A stretch of 64,000 nt of DNA. It comes from Gemmobacter megaterium (GTDB lineage Bacteria; Pseudomonadota; Alphaproteobacteria; Rhodobacterales; Rhodobacteraceae). Below the pieces are notes generated by a model that worked only from the letters and a program-made list of their open reading frames with translations, made no database searches and had not been told where the DNA came from. Of the stretch, positions 26,562-35,314 are shown in pieces; within the stretch, counting starts at the first letter, position 1; every line of letters begins with the position of its first letter. The stretch is taken from NCBI RefSeq assembly GCF_900156815.1, contig NZ_FTOT01000001.1:866679-930678 (forward strand), in the 5' to 3' direction. A program made the position numbers and the translations under genes.

Positions 26562-27126
26562 TTGACTACACCGGCGGCCAGCGCCAACCTTTGGAAAAAG
26601 GAACGGGGAGCAATGTCTTTTTTGTCAGGCTTTGCAGTATGCCTTGAGCCTCTTCCTCATGATTGGGAGGTCTTGCCGGTATACCCCTTCGATACTGCGG
26701 CGGAAAAGCCGGTCATGATACGGCCCCAACGCACGCGGATAGCCTGGCGCGCTGACCTGGCAACGGCGGGATCTAGAGGCGCGGCTGACTAAGGCAAGGC
26801 GAAGGCATGCGGAACTGGAGCCGGGGCTGGCAGAACTGCCCTAAGTTGCGGAATAGTTGCAGCACGAGCACCGGCTGGCGGCGAGTTATCTTGTTCCGCT
26901 TCTTCCTCCACGATATGCTGGAGCGAGCACGCTCAGAGACTTACGGGCACGGTGCGAACTATCGGTGCCCTTCGGTATTCCATTCTGAAAAAAACAAGCA
27001 GCCGCAGACAAGTTCATCCCCCAAGACCCCACCTACGAATCCGCCCCCACCATTTTGTCCCACATCAAGGTCGAGCCGGCAAAGGTCGCAAAGGTCTCGA
27101 ACAGAAAGGCCGCCCATGCAGGCTGA
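26562..27126. pseudogene. Graveyard of three gene fragments
   Basis: There are three short remnants. At about 26620-26690 (minus) lies a piece of a GIY-YIG gene (YTGKTSQS..., frameshifted) matching 29697-29755 of the intact gene downstream. At about 26839-26964 (plus) lies a frameshifted stretch (RARSETYGHGANY) matching the DUF6880 gene near 48920-49050. At 27004-27126 (plus) lies the C-terminal end of an unidentified protein (ADKFIPQDPTYESAPTILSH...) whose stop overlaps the start of the DUF262 gene. None is functional. Confidence 0.5.
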
Positions 27127-29044
27127 TGACCACGCCATCGAGGTTATCCTCGCCGAAGCCCGCCGTTTCATGGTCCCGCTGTATCAGCGGAAATACCAGT
27201 GGCATGACTTTCAACTCCTCCCGTTCTGGCAGGACGTGGAGGCGAAGGCGATCGAGGTGTTGGAAGGCGAGAGCAAGTTCCAGCATTACATGGGCGCGCT
27301 GATCCTTGCCCCTATCGGCGAGGCGGCGCAGATTGGCGTGACGCCAAAGGTGCAGATCGTTGACGGCCAGCAGCGGCTGACCACGTTCCAACTGTTCCTC
27401 GCCGCGTTGCGCGAGGTAGCAAAGACCCATGGGCATGATGACATCGCGGCCCATGTCGGCGGCTATCTGTTCAACAACCTGAAAACCAAAGACACCGACA
27501 AGTTGACTCGGTTCAAGCTGACGCCGACCCCTTCGGACCAGAAGGTGTTCCACGACATCATGGAAAAGGATTACCGCGAGATCCGGACGCAGTATTCCAC
27601 AAATTACTGGGGGCACAGCGTGCCAAAGAACACGCCGTTCCGGGCGCTGCGGGCTTATGATGAGTTTTACAATCTGATCAACCGCTTTGCCCAGTTCGGA
27701 TCCGCCGAGATGATGGTGGAAGATGATGCCGCCGATCCCGTGGATACCATCGCAGATGAGACCGACACGGCCGAGGCCATCGGCACCCGGCTGGAGGCTA
27801 TGCTGACCGCTGTGCTGAACCGGATGAAGCTGGTGGTAATCACGCTGGGCGAGGGCGACGATGCGCAGGTGATCTTCGAGACGCTGAATTCCAAGGGCGA
27901 GCCACTACTCGCGATGGACCTGGTGCGCAACAACATCTTTTATCGCGCCGAGAAGGAACAAGCTGAGGTCGAGGATCTGTATAAGACACTCTGGGACCCG
28001 TTCGACCACGCGTGGTGGCGGGAGGCTGCTCCCTTTGCGCGCCCCACACGGCCTCGCATCGACCATTTTCTTGCCCATGTTTTGGCTGCCGAGACGGGAG
28101 ACAAGATCTCGATGCGCGAGCTTTATGCGGAATATCGAGCTTTTGCGGTGCCAAAGGGCCGACCCCGTTTTAAGCAGGTCGAGGACGAATTGCGCGTGCT
28201 GGGGCAATATGCTCCGATGTATGAAACGCTTGAAGGCAGGATCAGTGAGGATGCAGACCTGCACTGGTTCGGGCGCAAGTTGTCGGCTTGGCAAGTGACG
28301 ACCGCCTATCCTATCGCCATGCAGATCTGTGCGAGTGAAGTCGCGGATTCCGAAAAGCGCACCATGTATGGCCTGATCTATTCATATGTCGTGCGCCGTG
28401 CATTGTCTGGGTTGACCGCAAAAAACCTGAACCGTGTTTTCCAGAGTTTATCGCAGGCGTTTGCCGAAAATGGTGCTAGCGTCGACGCTTTAGTGGAGTT
28501 TTTTGCGAAGCGGCTTGGAGACAGCACCAGATTCCCGGATGACAAAGAGTTTCGCGACGGATTGTTGTCCAAGTCTGCCTACACATTGGCACCGGGCACC
28601 CGCATCAAGGACGTGCTTTGGGAGTTGGAACTCGCCAGTCGGTCGAGGTTCGCCGAAGATATGCCGATGCCTGCCGGGCTGTGGACGGAGCATGTCCTTC
28701 CTCAATCATGGACCGAAGTCTGGCCTTTCGAGGACGGGGTGTTCGTAGAGCGATTCTCCGGTGACCCGAAAGCGAAAGCCCGTGATGCGCTCGTGCAAAC
28801 TCTGGGCAACCTCACACTTGTGACCGGCGGTTTGAACATCTCGGCCGGGAACAAGGGCTTCGTGGAAAAGCGTGCAAAGCTGGAAGAGCATACCGGGCTT
28901 TTCCTGAATAAATGGTTCCTTAAACAGAAGAACTGGAATGAATCCACGATTGCCGGCCGCGGAGAGGCGCTGACAGATATGGCGGTGAGGATTTGGTCGG
29001 CACTGCCTGTGAAAGTTGACCAAATTGCAGAAGGCCCATCCTGA
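27116..29044 (+). CDS. DUF262-DUF1524 (GmrSD-like) type IV restriction protein
   Basis: GmrSD-type enzymes cleave modified phage DNA, using an NTP-binding DUF262 domain and an HNH-type DUF1524 nuclease. The 642-residue protein has both: VPLYQRKYQW and IVDGQQRLTTFQLF (about residues 80-90) with IFETLNSKGEPLLAMDLVRN, and C-terminally EHVLPQSW (about 525) with LGNLTLVTGGLNISAGNKGF. The ATG at 27116 begins the conserved domain and follows AAAGG. Upstream codons in frame belong to gene fragments. It looks intact. Confidence 0.85.
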   Translation: MQADDHAIEVILAEARRFMVPLYQRKYQWHDFQLLPFWQDVEAKAIEVLEGESKFQHYMGALILAPIGEAAQIGVTPKVQIVDGQQRLTTFQLFLAALREVAKTHGHDDIAAHVGGYLFNNLKTKDTDKLTRFKLTPTPSDQKVFHDIMEKDYREIRTQYSTNYWGHSVPKNTPFRALRAYDEFYNLINRFAQFGSAEMMVEDDAADPVDTIADETDTAEAIGTRLEAMLTAVLNRMKLVVITLGEGDDAQVIFETLNSKGEPLLAMDLVRNNIFYRAEKEQAEVEDLYKTLWDPFDHAWWREAAPFARPTRPRIDHFLAHVLAAETGDKISMRELYAEYRAFAVPKGRPRFKQVEDELRVLGQYAPMYETLEGRISEDADLHWFGRKLSAWQVTTAYPIAMQICASEVADSEKRTMYGLIYSYVVRRALSGLTAKNLNRVFQSLSQAFAENGASVDALVEFFAKRLGDSTRFPDDKEFRDGLLSKSAYTLAPGTRIKDVLWELELASRSRFAEDMPMPAGLWTEHVLPQSWTEVWPFEDGVFVERFSGDPKAKARDALVQTLGNLTLVTGGLNISAGNKGFVEKRAKLEEHTGLFLNKWFLKQKNWNESTIAGRGEALTDMAVRIWSALPVKVDQIAEGPS

Positions 29045-29098
29045 TGAACACCGCTTTCATGGTTTCCAAAGTAGGGAGTTTTTGCCTGTAGGACCACA

Positions 29099-29935
29099 TC
29101 ATAGCTGATTGTTCACCAGCTCAATCAGCTCCGGCCCAAGGATACGCGCCACAACAACCTCGCTTGGTTTGAAATGGGTTTGAAACCACGCCGCGATTGC
29201 CTGATTGCTGCCGATAAGGCGAACAGAACCATTGCGGTTGGCGCGCCGATCGATCCTTGTCGTGACTGCGGGTGTCCCATCGGAAAAGCGGATGGTCAGG
29301 AGGTCATCGTCGGCACCGAACAGGTCACTGACCTCACGGCCGGGGTTGATGATGCCTTTGTTGTAGTATGTCGGGGCAAGCAGGATCGTAAAGCGGCCGA
29401 TATCAGGCTCCCTTCCGGCGTCGTCTGGATCGGCGCCCACCGCCATATCACCGGCCATCTGTTCGACCTCGCGCAGGGCGCTTTCGGTGAGGGCGGCCCC
29501 CTTTGCGCCCCCGTTCCATGGTGGAGCAAAGCTGCGGATCAGAATATCTTCGAGCCCGGCAGCAAGGTTGATCGCAAAGCCCCGGAACTGGAGATCATCC
29601 GGTGGCGCGAAGGCAAGAATATCAATGGCCTGACCGCCTGCGAGCGCCGCCTTGATGCGGGCATGGCACTTCTGGTTGGTGCTTTGGGTGCTGCCGGGCT
29701 TGCAGTATCCCTTGAACCTCTTTCTCAATGACTGGGAAGTCTTGCCGATATAGGCCACCTCAGCCCCGATGCAGAAGGCATAGAGCGCGTTCCCGGCGGC
29801 CAGGAGGGGCTGCGCCTTCGACGTCTCTTCTGGCGGAACCTGATAATCGAGCCATGCGCCCACCATTTCCCAGGCCGCGATACGCCGAAAACCAAGCGCG
29901 ACGAGATCTTTCCTGCCCAAGTTTTGTTGCGCCAT
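29099..29935 (-). CDS. GIY-YIG domain protein
   Basis: The 278-residue protein has a GIY-YIG-like nuclease core at residues 51-80: ALYAFCIGAEVAYIGKTSQS and RKRFKGYCK, with the R71 and K72 region where the catalytic arginine is expected. DILIRSFAPPWNGG later supplies a metal-binding acidic position. A C-terminal ~130-residue region (GRFTILLAPTYYNKGIINPG, VSDLFGADDDLLTIRFSDG) is unrecognised and may bind DNA. It shares an operon with the preceding ADP-ribosylglycohydrolase gene (TGATG overlap). Nuclease activity is inferred only. Confidence 0.7.
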   Translation of the reverse strand: MAQQNLGRKDLVALGFRRIAAWEMVGAWLDYQVPPEETSKAQPLLAAGNALYAFCIGAEVAYIGKTSQSLRKRFKGYCKPGSTQSTNQKCHARIKAALAGGQAIDILAFAPPDDLQFRGFAINLAAGLEDILIRSFAPPWNGGAKGAALTESALREVEQMAGDMAVGADPDDAGREPDIGRFTILLAPTYYNKGIINPGREVSDLFGADDDLLTIRFSDGTPAVTTRIDRRANRNGSVRLIGSNQAIAAWFQTHFKPSEVVVARILGPELIELVNNQL

Positions 29936-30942
29936 CAGAAACCTGGATACTCCCGCCGAAACCCGGCGACCTGGCCCGAGATTGCGAGCGCCAGATCGTG
30001 GGAAATGTCTCGGATGAGATCACCGCATTCGACTTGTGCGGCCCAGCGATGGCTCTGGACCTGATCGGGGAACAAGAGGCCGAGCGCGTTGCCGGCAATC
30101 GCCCCGGTGGAATCGCTGTCGCCGCCATGCGTTACTGCAATCTGCAGCCCGTGCTGGAAATCCCGGGCGCACAGGCAGGCATAGAGGGCAATTGCCAGAG
30201 CCTCCTCGGCAACCCAGCCGCCACCGAGGCTTTCAACCGTTTCGAGTTTTGCATCGCGCGGCGCGGTCAACGCCGCCCTTATCGAATTAGCCGTTTCAGC
30301 GCCGAAACTGTCGACCACACGGATGGCCGCGCTTTCAGGATCCATGTCGCGCGCGAGATCTGCAAGGATCAGAGCCCAGGCGGCCGCAGCCTCCTGTCCT
30401 GTCCTGTGGCCATGTGTCAGCGCAGATGTTTCAAGCCCAAGATCGCGAATGTGCTCCGGCGCAACGAATGCGACAGGCGCCACGCGCATGATCGTGCCGC
30501 ACCCCTTGGACTCATTGCGGGCGGGAGCGCCAAACTGGCGGGTCGCCCTTAGGGCAGACAGGCAGGTATTCCCCGGTGCCCTTTGGGCATGTAGGCGCTG
30601 ATCCTGGATGAGCCCCGTGTTGTCGATATCCATGCCGGGTTGCACGCCCTGTGTCACCAGCCAGCGGAGCAGGGCATGATGGACAACCGAGGCGGGATGG
30701 CAGATGCCGCGCTCATCTTGACGGACGGCCGCGCGAATAAGCCCTTCGGCGCTGAAAAGGGTCATCTGCGTATCGTCGGTGATCGCTCCGACCTGACCGG
30801 CATGCGGGGGTAGTTCCTGCAACCCGTCAGGGAAACGGTCCTGAATTCTGGCAAGGGGCCAGAATTCGATCTCAGCGCCCAACGCGTCGCCAACCGCACC
30901 GCCAAGAAGACAACTGAAGATCTGATACTCAGAAGCGGTCAT
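29935..30942 (-). CDS. ADP-ribosylglycohydrolase (DraG-like)
   Basis: These enzymes remove ADP-ribose from proteins, nucleic acids or small molecules with a two-magnesium centre. The 335-residue protein has the family motifs: CLLGGAVGDALGAEIEFW, ITDDTQMTLF (metal ligands), ESKGCGTIMRVAP, and VTHGGDSDSTGAIAGNALGL (second metal site). All key acidic residues are present. The coupling to a GIY-YIG gene within a defence island suggests a role in countering or using ADP-ribosylation during infection, but this is inference. Confidence 0.85.
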   Translation of the reverse strand: MTASEYQIFSCLLGGAVGDALGAEIEFWPLARIQDRFPDGLQELPPHAGQVGAITDDTQMTLFSAEGLIRAAVRQDERGICHPASVVHHALLRWLVTQGVQPGMDIDNTGLIQDQRLHAQRAPGNTCLSALRATRQFGAPARNESKGCGTIMRVAPVAFVAPEHIRDLGLETSALTHGHRTGQEAAAAWALILADLARDMDPESAAIRVVDSFGAETANSIRAALTAPRDAKLETVESLGGGWVAEEALAIALYACLCARDFQHGLQIAVTHGGDSDSTGAIAGNALGLLFPDQVQSHRWAAQVECGDLIRDISHDLALAISGQVAGFRREYPGF

Positions 30943-31046
30943 TGAAAATTCCGTTGTTTATCCTGCACCACTTACGAGAGGTGCCGACCATGCCAGGGAC
31001 CGAACATCAGATGCGACATCGCACAATCGTTGCGCATTTCTGCGGT

Positions 31047-31448
31047 CTACCAGATTCTGCCTTTCCATCCCCCAAACTCGCCCAGCCCGTTGAAAGCGGT
31101 ATCCTTTGAGACCAGCGGGCACGCCATTTCGATGGCCGTCGCGGCAATCATGCGATCAAACGGATCCGGGTGATCCCATTCCATCGACCCCGACAACATG
31201 GCCATCCGCGCCGTGTATGGGGCGATGCGGAACCCCTGGGTCGAGCATAGGCTGTCGAGGCTGCCCGCATAGGGCAACATCTCGTCCCACTTGCCCTTCC
31301 GCACCATGAGCGCGATCTCGTGGAGGGCACAGGGCGGGACATGGATCGTGGCGCCGCTCTCGAGCAGGCTGCGCACCTCGACCGACAGGAGCGAGGGTGC
31401 GACCAGTGACCAGGCCAGCACATGTGTATCGATGACGGCGTGGCTCAA
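31047..31448 (-). CDS. vapC: VapC-like PIN-domain toxin
   Basis: PIN toxins are Mg-dependent RNases that cut tRNA or rRNA. The 133-residue protein carries the acidic residues of the fold: AVIDTHVLAW (first Asp), CALHEIAL (Glu), WDHPDPFDRMIAATAIE (Asp) and LVSKDTAF (Asp). The start is taken as TTG at 31448, which overlaps the antitoxin stop (TTGA); a GTG three codons upstream is an alternative. It is paired with the antitoxin gene just before it. Confidence 0.85.
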   Translation of the reverse strand: MSHAVIDTHVLAWSLVAPSLLSVEVRSLLESGATIHVPPCALHEIALMVRKGKWDEMLPYAGSLDSLCSTQGFRIAPYTARMAMLSGSMEWDHPDPFDRMIAATAIEMACPLVSKDTAFNGLGEFGGWKGRIW

Positions 31449-31681
31449 GCACCCCACTCCGCGAGTTCGTCCTCGCTCATCGGTTCGAGAAAATCGGGGA
31501 CCGAAGCCGGGCTCACAACACCCTCCAGAATGCCCAGCCGCACGCCCGTTCTGGCGACCGGCACCAGCCGTGCAGCGGGAACTCCGCCCCGGGCGATAAT
31601 GACCTCTTCGCCGGCGTCGACCGCCGCAAGCAGCTCAGACAGCTTGGCCTTCGCTTCGGCGACATTCATTTGCACCGTCAT
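31445..31681 (-). CDS. vapB: Phd/YefM-type antitoxin of the PIN toxin
   Basis: The 78-residue protein starts MTVQMNVAEAKAKLSELLAA, the Phd/YefM DNA-binding dimer fold, followed by EEVIIARGGVPAARLVPV and a C-terminal arm that should wrap the toxin. The ATG at 31681 opens the conserved fold; one 11 codons upstream is less likely. It probably represses its own operon. Confidence 0.85.
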   Translation of the reverse strand: MTVQMNVAEAKAKLSELLAAVDAGEEVIIARGGVPAARLVPVARTGVRLGILEGVVSPASVPDFLEPMSEDELAEWGA

Positions 31682-32509
31682 GGCGAACCTCGGAAAGTCA
31701 TGTTGGACCAACATTGGTCCATTCTGGCGTGAAAGTCAACCGGAGACACCTCCCGGATGATGGGCTATATGGGGCGGGTGGGCAAAAGACAGGGCGAAAC
31801 GGGCCACGCGCCTTATGCGATGTTGGGATAGCAGCTCAGGGGTAGCCGCTCTGGACCTAAGACAGCTGATCGGCCGTGTAACCCAAAACGATATTGCGGC
31901 GCGATCCTCCGATCATCGGGCGCAGTTCGCTGCGGTCGGCAGGGAGCCACCCCGGTATCTGGATCTGGGTCGGATACAGGTCTATTCCGGCATTTTTAGC
32001 GATTGCGTTACTATTCCGGCCGCTAACGAAACGGCTGAAGTTACACGCAAGCATTTGATTTATTTGAAATATGCTGCGTTGTAACCGTGTAACCGCTGTA
32101 ACCGCCCGCGAATATGTAAATGTGTGCGTGAGCGTGCGTGCGTGAGCGTGCGTGCGTATATATATCTATCTATTTATCGGTAACATATATATAATAATAT
32201 AAAATAAGTTAGCTTAATCAAGTGGTTAGACTGTAACCGGGGGCGTTACGAATCCGTAACTCATTGCGGAAACAGGTAACAGACCTGCTGGAAGCCACTA
32301 ATTCCATCCCGCTATGCAGTTGATTTATGTATGTTTTTTATAGATACCGCCTTCCGCCGGGGGCTGTAACAGCGGCGCATGACCCGCATTCTCCACATAA
32401 ATCGCAGCCGCATGCGTTGTCAGAGGCCCGGCCGGTGCATAAGAATACGGGTAACCCCGGCGCGGGCCAGTTTTCCGCGCAAAATCCGTATTTTACCGCA
32501 AGGCCCCAG
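31682..32509. other. Repeat-rich noncoding region before hsdM
   Basis: No gene is seen in about 830 nt. In order it holds a 56-nt segment (31845-31900) repeated at 49233-49288; three tandem TGTAACCG units (32080, 32088, 32097) and a fourth at 32232; a 14-bp perfect tandem repeat (GCGTGAGCGTGCGT at 32126 and 32140); and an AT-rich stretch (about 32158-32215, mostly TATATA/ATAATATAAAATAA). This is the make-up of a replication origin or a heavily regulated promoter, but no replication gene is adjacent. Confidence 0.5.
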
Positions 32510-34063
32510 ATGACTGACGAACAGAAACGCAAGCTCGAGCAGAAGCTCTGGGACATCGCCAACACCTTGCGCGGCAAGATGGGGGCCGATGAGTTCCGCG
32601 ATTACATCCTGGGCTTCATCTTCTACAAATACCTGTCCGAGCGGATGCACGGCTATGCCGACCGGATCCTCGGCGACGACGGCATGGCCTATACCGACAT
32701 CCCCGAGGGCACGCCGCAGGGCGAGGAGTTTCTGTCCGCCGTGCGTGACGCCTCACTTGAGGCGCTTGGCTATTTTCTGCGTCCGTCGGAGCTGTTCACC
32801 GCCATCGCTCGCCGGGGTGCTGAGGGCGCGTTCATCCTGGGCGATCTCAAGACCATCCTCAACAATATCGAACGCTCGACCATGGGCACCGAATCCGAGG
32901 AGGATTTCGACCATCTGTTCGAGGATCTTGACCTGTCCTCGACCAAGCTCGGTCGCACCGAAGACGCCAAGAACGAACTGATCGCCAAGGTTCTGACCCA
33001 TCTCGACGCCATCGATTTCGCGCTGGACGATGCCGACAGCGATGTTCTGGGTGATGCTTACGAATATCTCATCGGCCAGTTCGCTTCCGGCGCAGGCAAG
33101 AAAGCGGGTGAATTCTACACCCCGCAAGAGGTCTCGACGATCCTTGCGCGCATCGTCACCACCGGCAAGACGCGGCTGCGGTCGGTCTATGACCCGACCT
33201 GTGGGTCCGGCTCGCTGCTGCTGCGCGTCGCGCGGGAGGTTTCCCAGGTCGATGATTTCTATGGCCAGGAGATGAACCGCACCACCTACAACCTCGCGCG
33301 GATGAACATGATCCTGCACGGGGTCAGCTATCGCAACTTCAACCTGCGGCAGGAGGACACGCTGGAACACCCCCAGCATGAGGGGCAGCTGTTCGAGGCC
33401 ATCGTCGCCAACCCGCCGTTTTCGGCCAAATGGTCGGCGCGGCCATTGTTCCTGACCGATGATCGTTTCGCGCAATATGGGCGGCTGGCACCCGCCTCCA
33501 AGGCCGACTTCGCATTTGTCCAGCACATGCTGGCGCATCTGGATGATAATGGCGCCATGGCGGTGGTGCTGCCGCATGGCGCACTGTTCCGGGGCGGGGC
33601 CGAGGGCGCGATCCGCGAATTCATCATCCGCGAGAAGAACTGGCTCGATGCGGTGATCGGCCTGCCGGCGAACATCTTCTACGGCACCGGCATTCCGACC
33701 TGCATCATGGTGTTCAAGAAATGCCGCGAGACCGAAGATGTGCTGTTTGTCGATGCCTCTGGCTGTTTCGAGAAGGCCAAGAACCAGAACTATCTGCGCC
33801 CCGCCGATATCGACCGGATCGTGACGGCGTTCCGCACCCGCAGCGAGGATCCGCGCTTTGCCCATAAGGCCAGCCGGGAGGAGATTGCGGGTAACGGTTG
33901 GAATCTTAACATCCCGCGCTATGTCGAAAGCTTCGAGGCGGAACCGGAAATCGACCTGGCCTCGGTGGTGGCGGATATCCGGCGCATTGATGCCGCAATG
34001 GTTGGAATCGACGCGCGCATCCGCGCCTTCTGTGCTGAATTGGGGTTGGAGGCGCCGGTATGA
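32510..34063 (+). CDS. hsdM: Type I restriction-modification methyltransferase subunit HsdM
   Basis: HsdM methylates adenine in the sequence chosen by HsdS. The 517-residue protein has the N-terminal helical domain (LWDIANTLRGKMGADEFRDY), the AdoMet-binding motif I region (VYDPTCGSGSLLLR, about residue 227) and the catalytic NPPF (about 301). The start at 32510 is chosen because the domain begins there; the frame is open upstream without matching residues. The stop overlaps hsdS (ATGA), opening a five- or six-gene restriction operon. Confidence 0.95.
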   Translation: MTDEQKRKLEQKLWDIANTLRGKMGADEFRDYILGFIFYKYLSERMHGYADRILGDDGMAYTDIPEGTPQGEEFLSAVRDASLEALGYFLRPSELFTAIARRGAEGAFILGDLKTILNNIERSTMGTESEEDFDHLFEDLDLSSTKLGRTEDAKNELIAKVLTHLDAIDFALDDADSDVLGDAYEYLIGQFASGAGKKAGEFYTPQEVSTILARIVTTGKTRLRSVYDPTCGSGSLLLRVAREVSQVDDFYGQEMNRTTYNLARMNMILHGVSYRNFNLRQEDTLEHPQHEGQLFEAIVANPPFSAKWSARPLFLTDDRFAQYGRLAPASKADFAFVQHMLAHLDDNGAMAVVLPHGALFRGGAEGAIREFIIREKNWLDAVIGLPANIFYGTGIPTCIMVFKKCRETEDVLFVDASGCFEKAKNQNYLRPADIDRIVTAFRTRSEDPRFAHKASREEIAGNGWNLNIPRYVESFEAEPEIDLASVVADIRRIDAAMVGIDARIRAFCAELGLEAPV

Positions 34064-34704
34064 GCGCGGGTGGCCTGAATGCATTCAAGGCCGGGTTGGC
34101 GCAGAAATTGTTTTCGCAAAAGCTGCGCTTCAAACGCGATGACGGGACGGATTTTCCAGACTGGGAGGAAAAAGCGCTTGGGGACCTTGGCGGATTCACA
34201 AAGGGAAAGGGGATTTCCAAAGCTGACATTGACGAGGGTGGAAACCTTCCCTGTATCCGCTATGGCGAACTATACACGATTTACGGTGAGAGAATTACGA
34301 ATGTGATGTCGCGCACCTCTGCCTCAGCTACAAATCTTGTTCTGAGTGAGGTAAACGATGTCGTAATTCCAGCATCTGGCGAAACACCCATTGATATGGC
34401 GCGCGCATGTTGTGTGCTCGTCTCCGGTGTTGCACTGGGCGGTGATATAAACATTTTCCGCGGCACCATGAATGGAGAGTTTCTTTCTTACTGCTTGACA
34501 AATGCGCGGCGCAGAGAAATTGCCCAGATCGCCCAAGGCAATTCGGTGGTTCACCTTTATTCCGCACAACTTCGTCAGGTTATTGTTCCGGTTCCCCACC
34601 CTGACGAACAACGCAAAATTGCCGATGCGCTTACCGCCGTTGATGAAAAGATCGCCGCGCTGAGCAAAAAACTCGGTGTTCTCGAAAAGTTCCGGGGGGG
34701 GTAA
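34060..34704 (+). CDS. hsdS: HsdS N-terminal half (first target-recognition domain)
   Basis: The 214-residue product has one target recognition domain (FPDWEEKALGDLGGFTKGKG...) and the first conserved spacer helix (VPHPDEQRKIADALTAVDEK). It then stops at TAA right after a run of eight G (34694-34701). Full-length HsdS proteins have two such domains in ~400 residues. The TAA overlaps the ATG of the second half (TAATG), so both halves can be made and may assemble as half-subunits. One more G would fuse the frames into a single ~417-residue subunit. Confidence 0.9.
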   Translation: MSAGGLNAFKAGLAQKLFSQKLRFKRDDGTDFPDWEEKALGDLGGFTKGKGISKADIDEGGNLPCIRYGELYTIYGERITNVMSRTSASATNLVLSEVNDVVIPASGETPIDMARACCVLVSGVALGGDINIFRGTMNGEFLSYCLTNARRREIAQIAQGNSVVHLYSAQLRQVIVPVPHPDEQRKIADALTAVDEKIAALSKKLGVLEKFRGG

Positions 34705-35309
34705 TGCATAACCTCTTCTTTGGCAAGAAAAGATTTTGCGCAACCGGTGGTATTTCATTCCCCGATTGGGCAACGATCCGCCTTGGCGATGCGTTCCGAA
34801 ATCGGGTTGAACCGGATACTTCCGGCCTGCCGGTCTATTCGGTCACGCAGGATCGCGGCATGGTGCCGCGTGATACGCTTGACCGCGATTTCGGCGGCAG
34901 CGCGGAAATCACCGGCTATCGTCGCGCCTGTGCCGGTGATCTGGTCTACAACACCATGCGGATGTGGCAGGGGGCGGTGGGCATTGCCCCCGAGGATTGC
35001 TGTGTCAGCCCCGCCTATGTCGTCCTCGCGCCGAAAGGGGGCGCGGTGTCGGAATTCTTCGTTCGTCGCCTGCGTGAAAGCACCATGGTGCAGCACCTGA
35101 AAGCCTGGTCGCACGGCCTGACCGAAGACCGGCTGCGCCTCTACTATCCCGATTTCGCCAGTATCCGCTTGCAAGTTCCCCATCCCGACGAGCAACGCAA
35201 GATCGCTGATGCCCTCTCGGCGCTCGACGCCAAAATCTCCGCCGTGGCCGCTCAGATCACCCATATGGAGGTGTTCAAAAAAGGCCTCCTGCAACAGATG
35301 TTCGTGTGA
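34704..35309 (+). CDS. hsdS: HsdS C-terminal half (second target-recognition domain)
   Basis: The 201-residue product has the second recognition domain (ISFPDWATIRLGDAFRNRV...) and the second spacer helix (VPHPDEQRKIADALSALDAK), ending in the normal HsdS tail EVFKKGLLQQMFV. The first residues (MHNLFFGKKRFCATGG) align with the linker seen in the first half (LAQKLFSQKLRFKRDDGT), which shows it is the second half of one gene rather than an independent specificity gene. It is translationally coupled to the first half. Confidence 0.9.
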   Translation: MHNLFFGKKRFCATGGISFPDWATIRLGDAFRNRVEPDTSGLPVYSVTQDRGMVPRDTLDRDFGGSAEITGYRRACAGDLVYNTMRMWQGAVGIAPEDCCVSPAYVVLAPKGGAVSEFFVRRLRESTMVQHLKAWSHGLTEDRLRLYYPDFASIRLQVPHPDEQRKIADALSALDAKISAVAAQITHMEVFKKGLLQQMFV

Positions 35310-35314
35310 ACTCC

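Noticed and set aside
26807..27115. A 103-codon N-terminal extension of the DUF262 protein
   Set aside because: The extension is gene debris (a frameshifted DUF6880 piece); the conserved domain starts at 27116.
32126..32153. Tandem repeats as a CRISPR array
   Set aside because: The 14-bp units are directly adjacent with no spacers; no CRISPR array or cas gene was found in the window.
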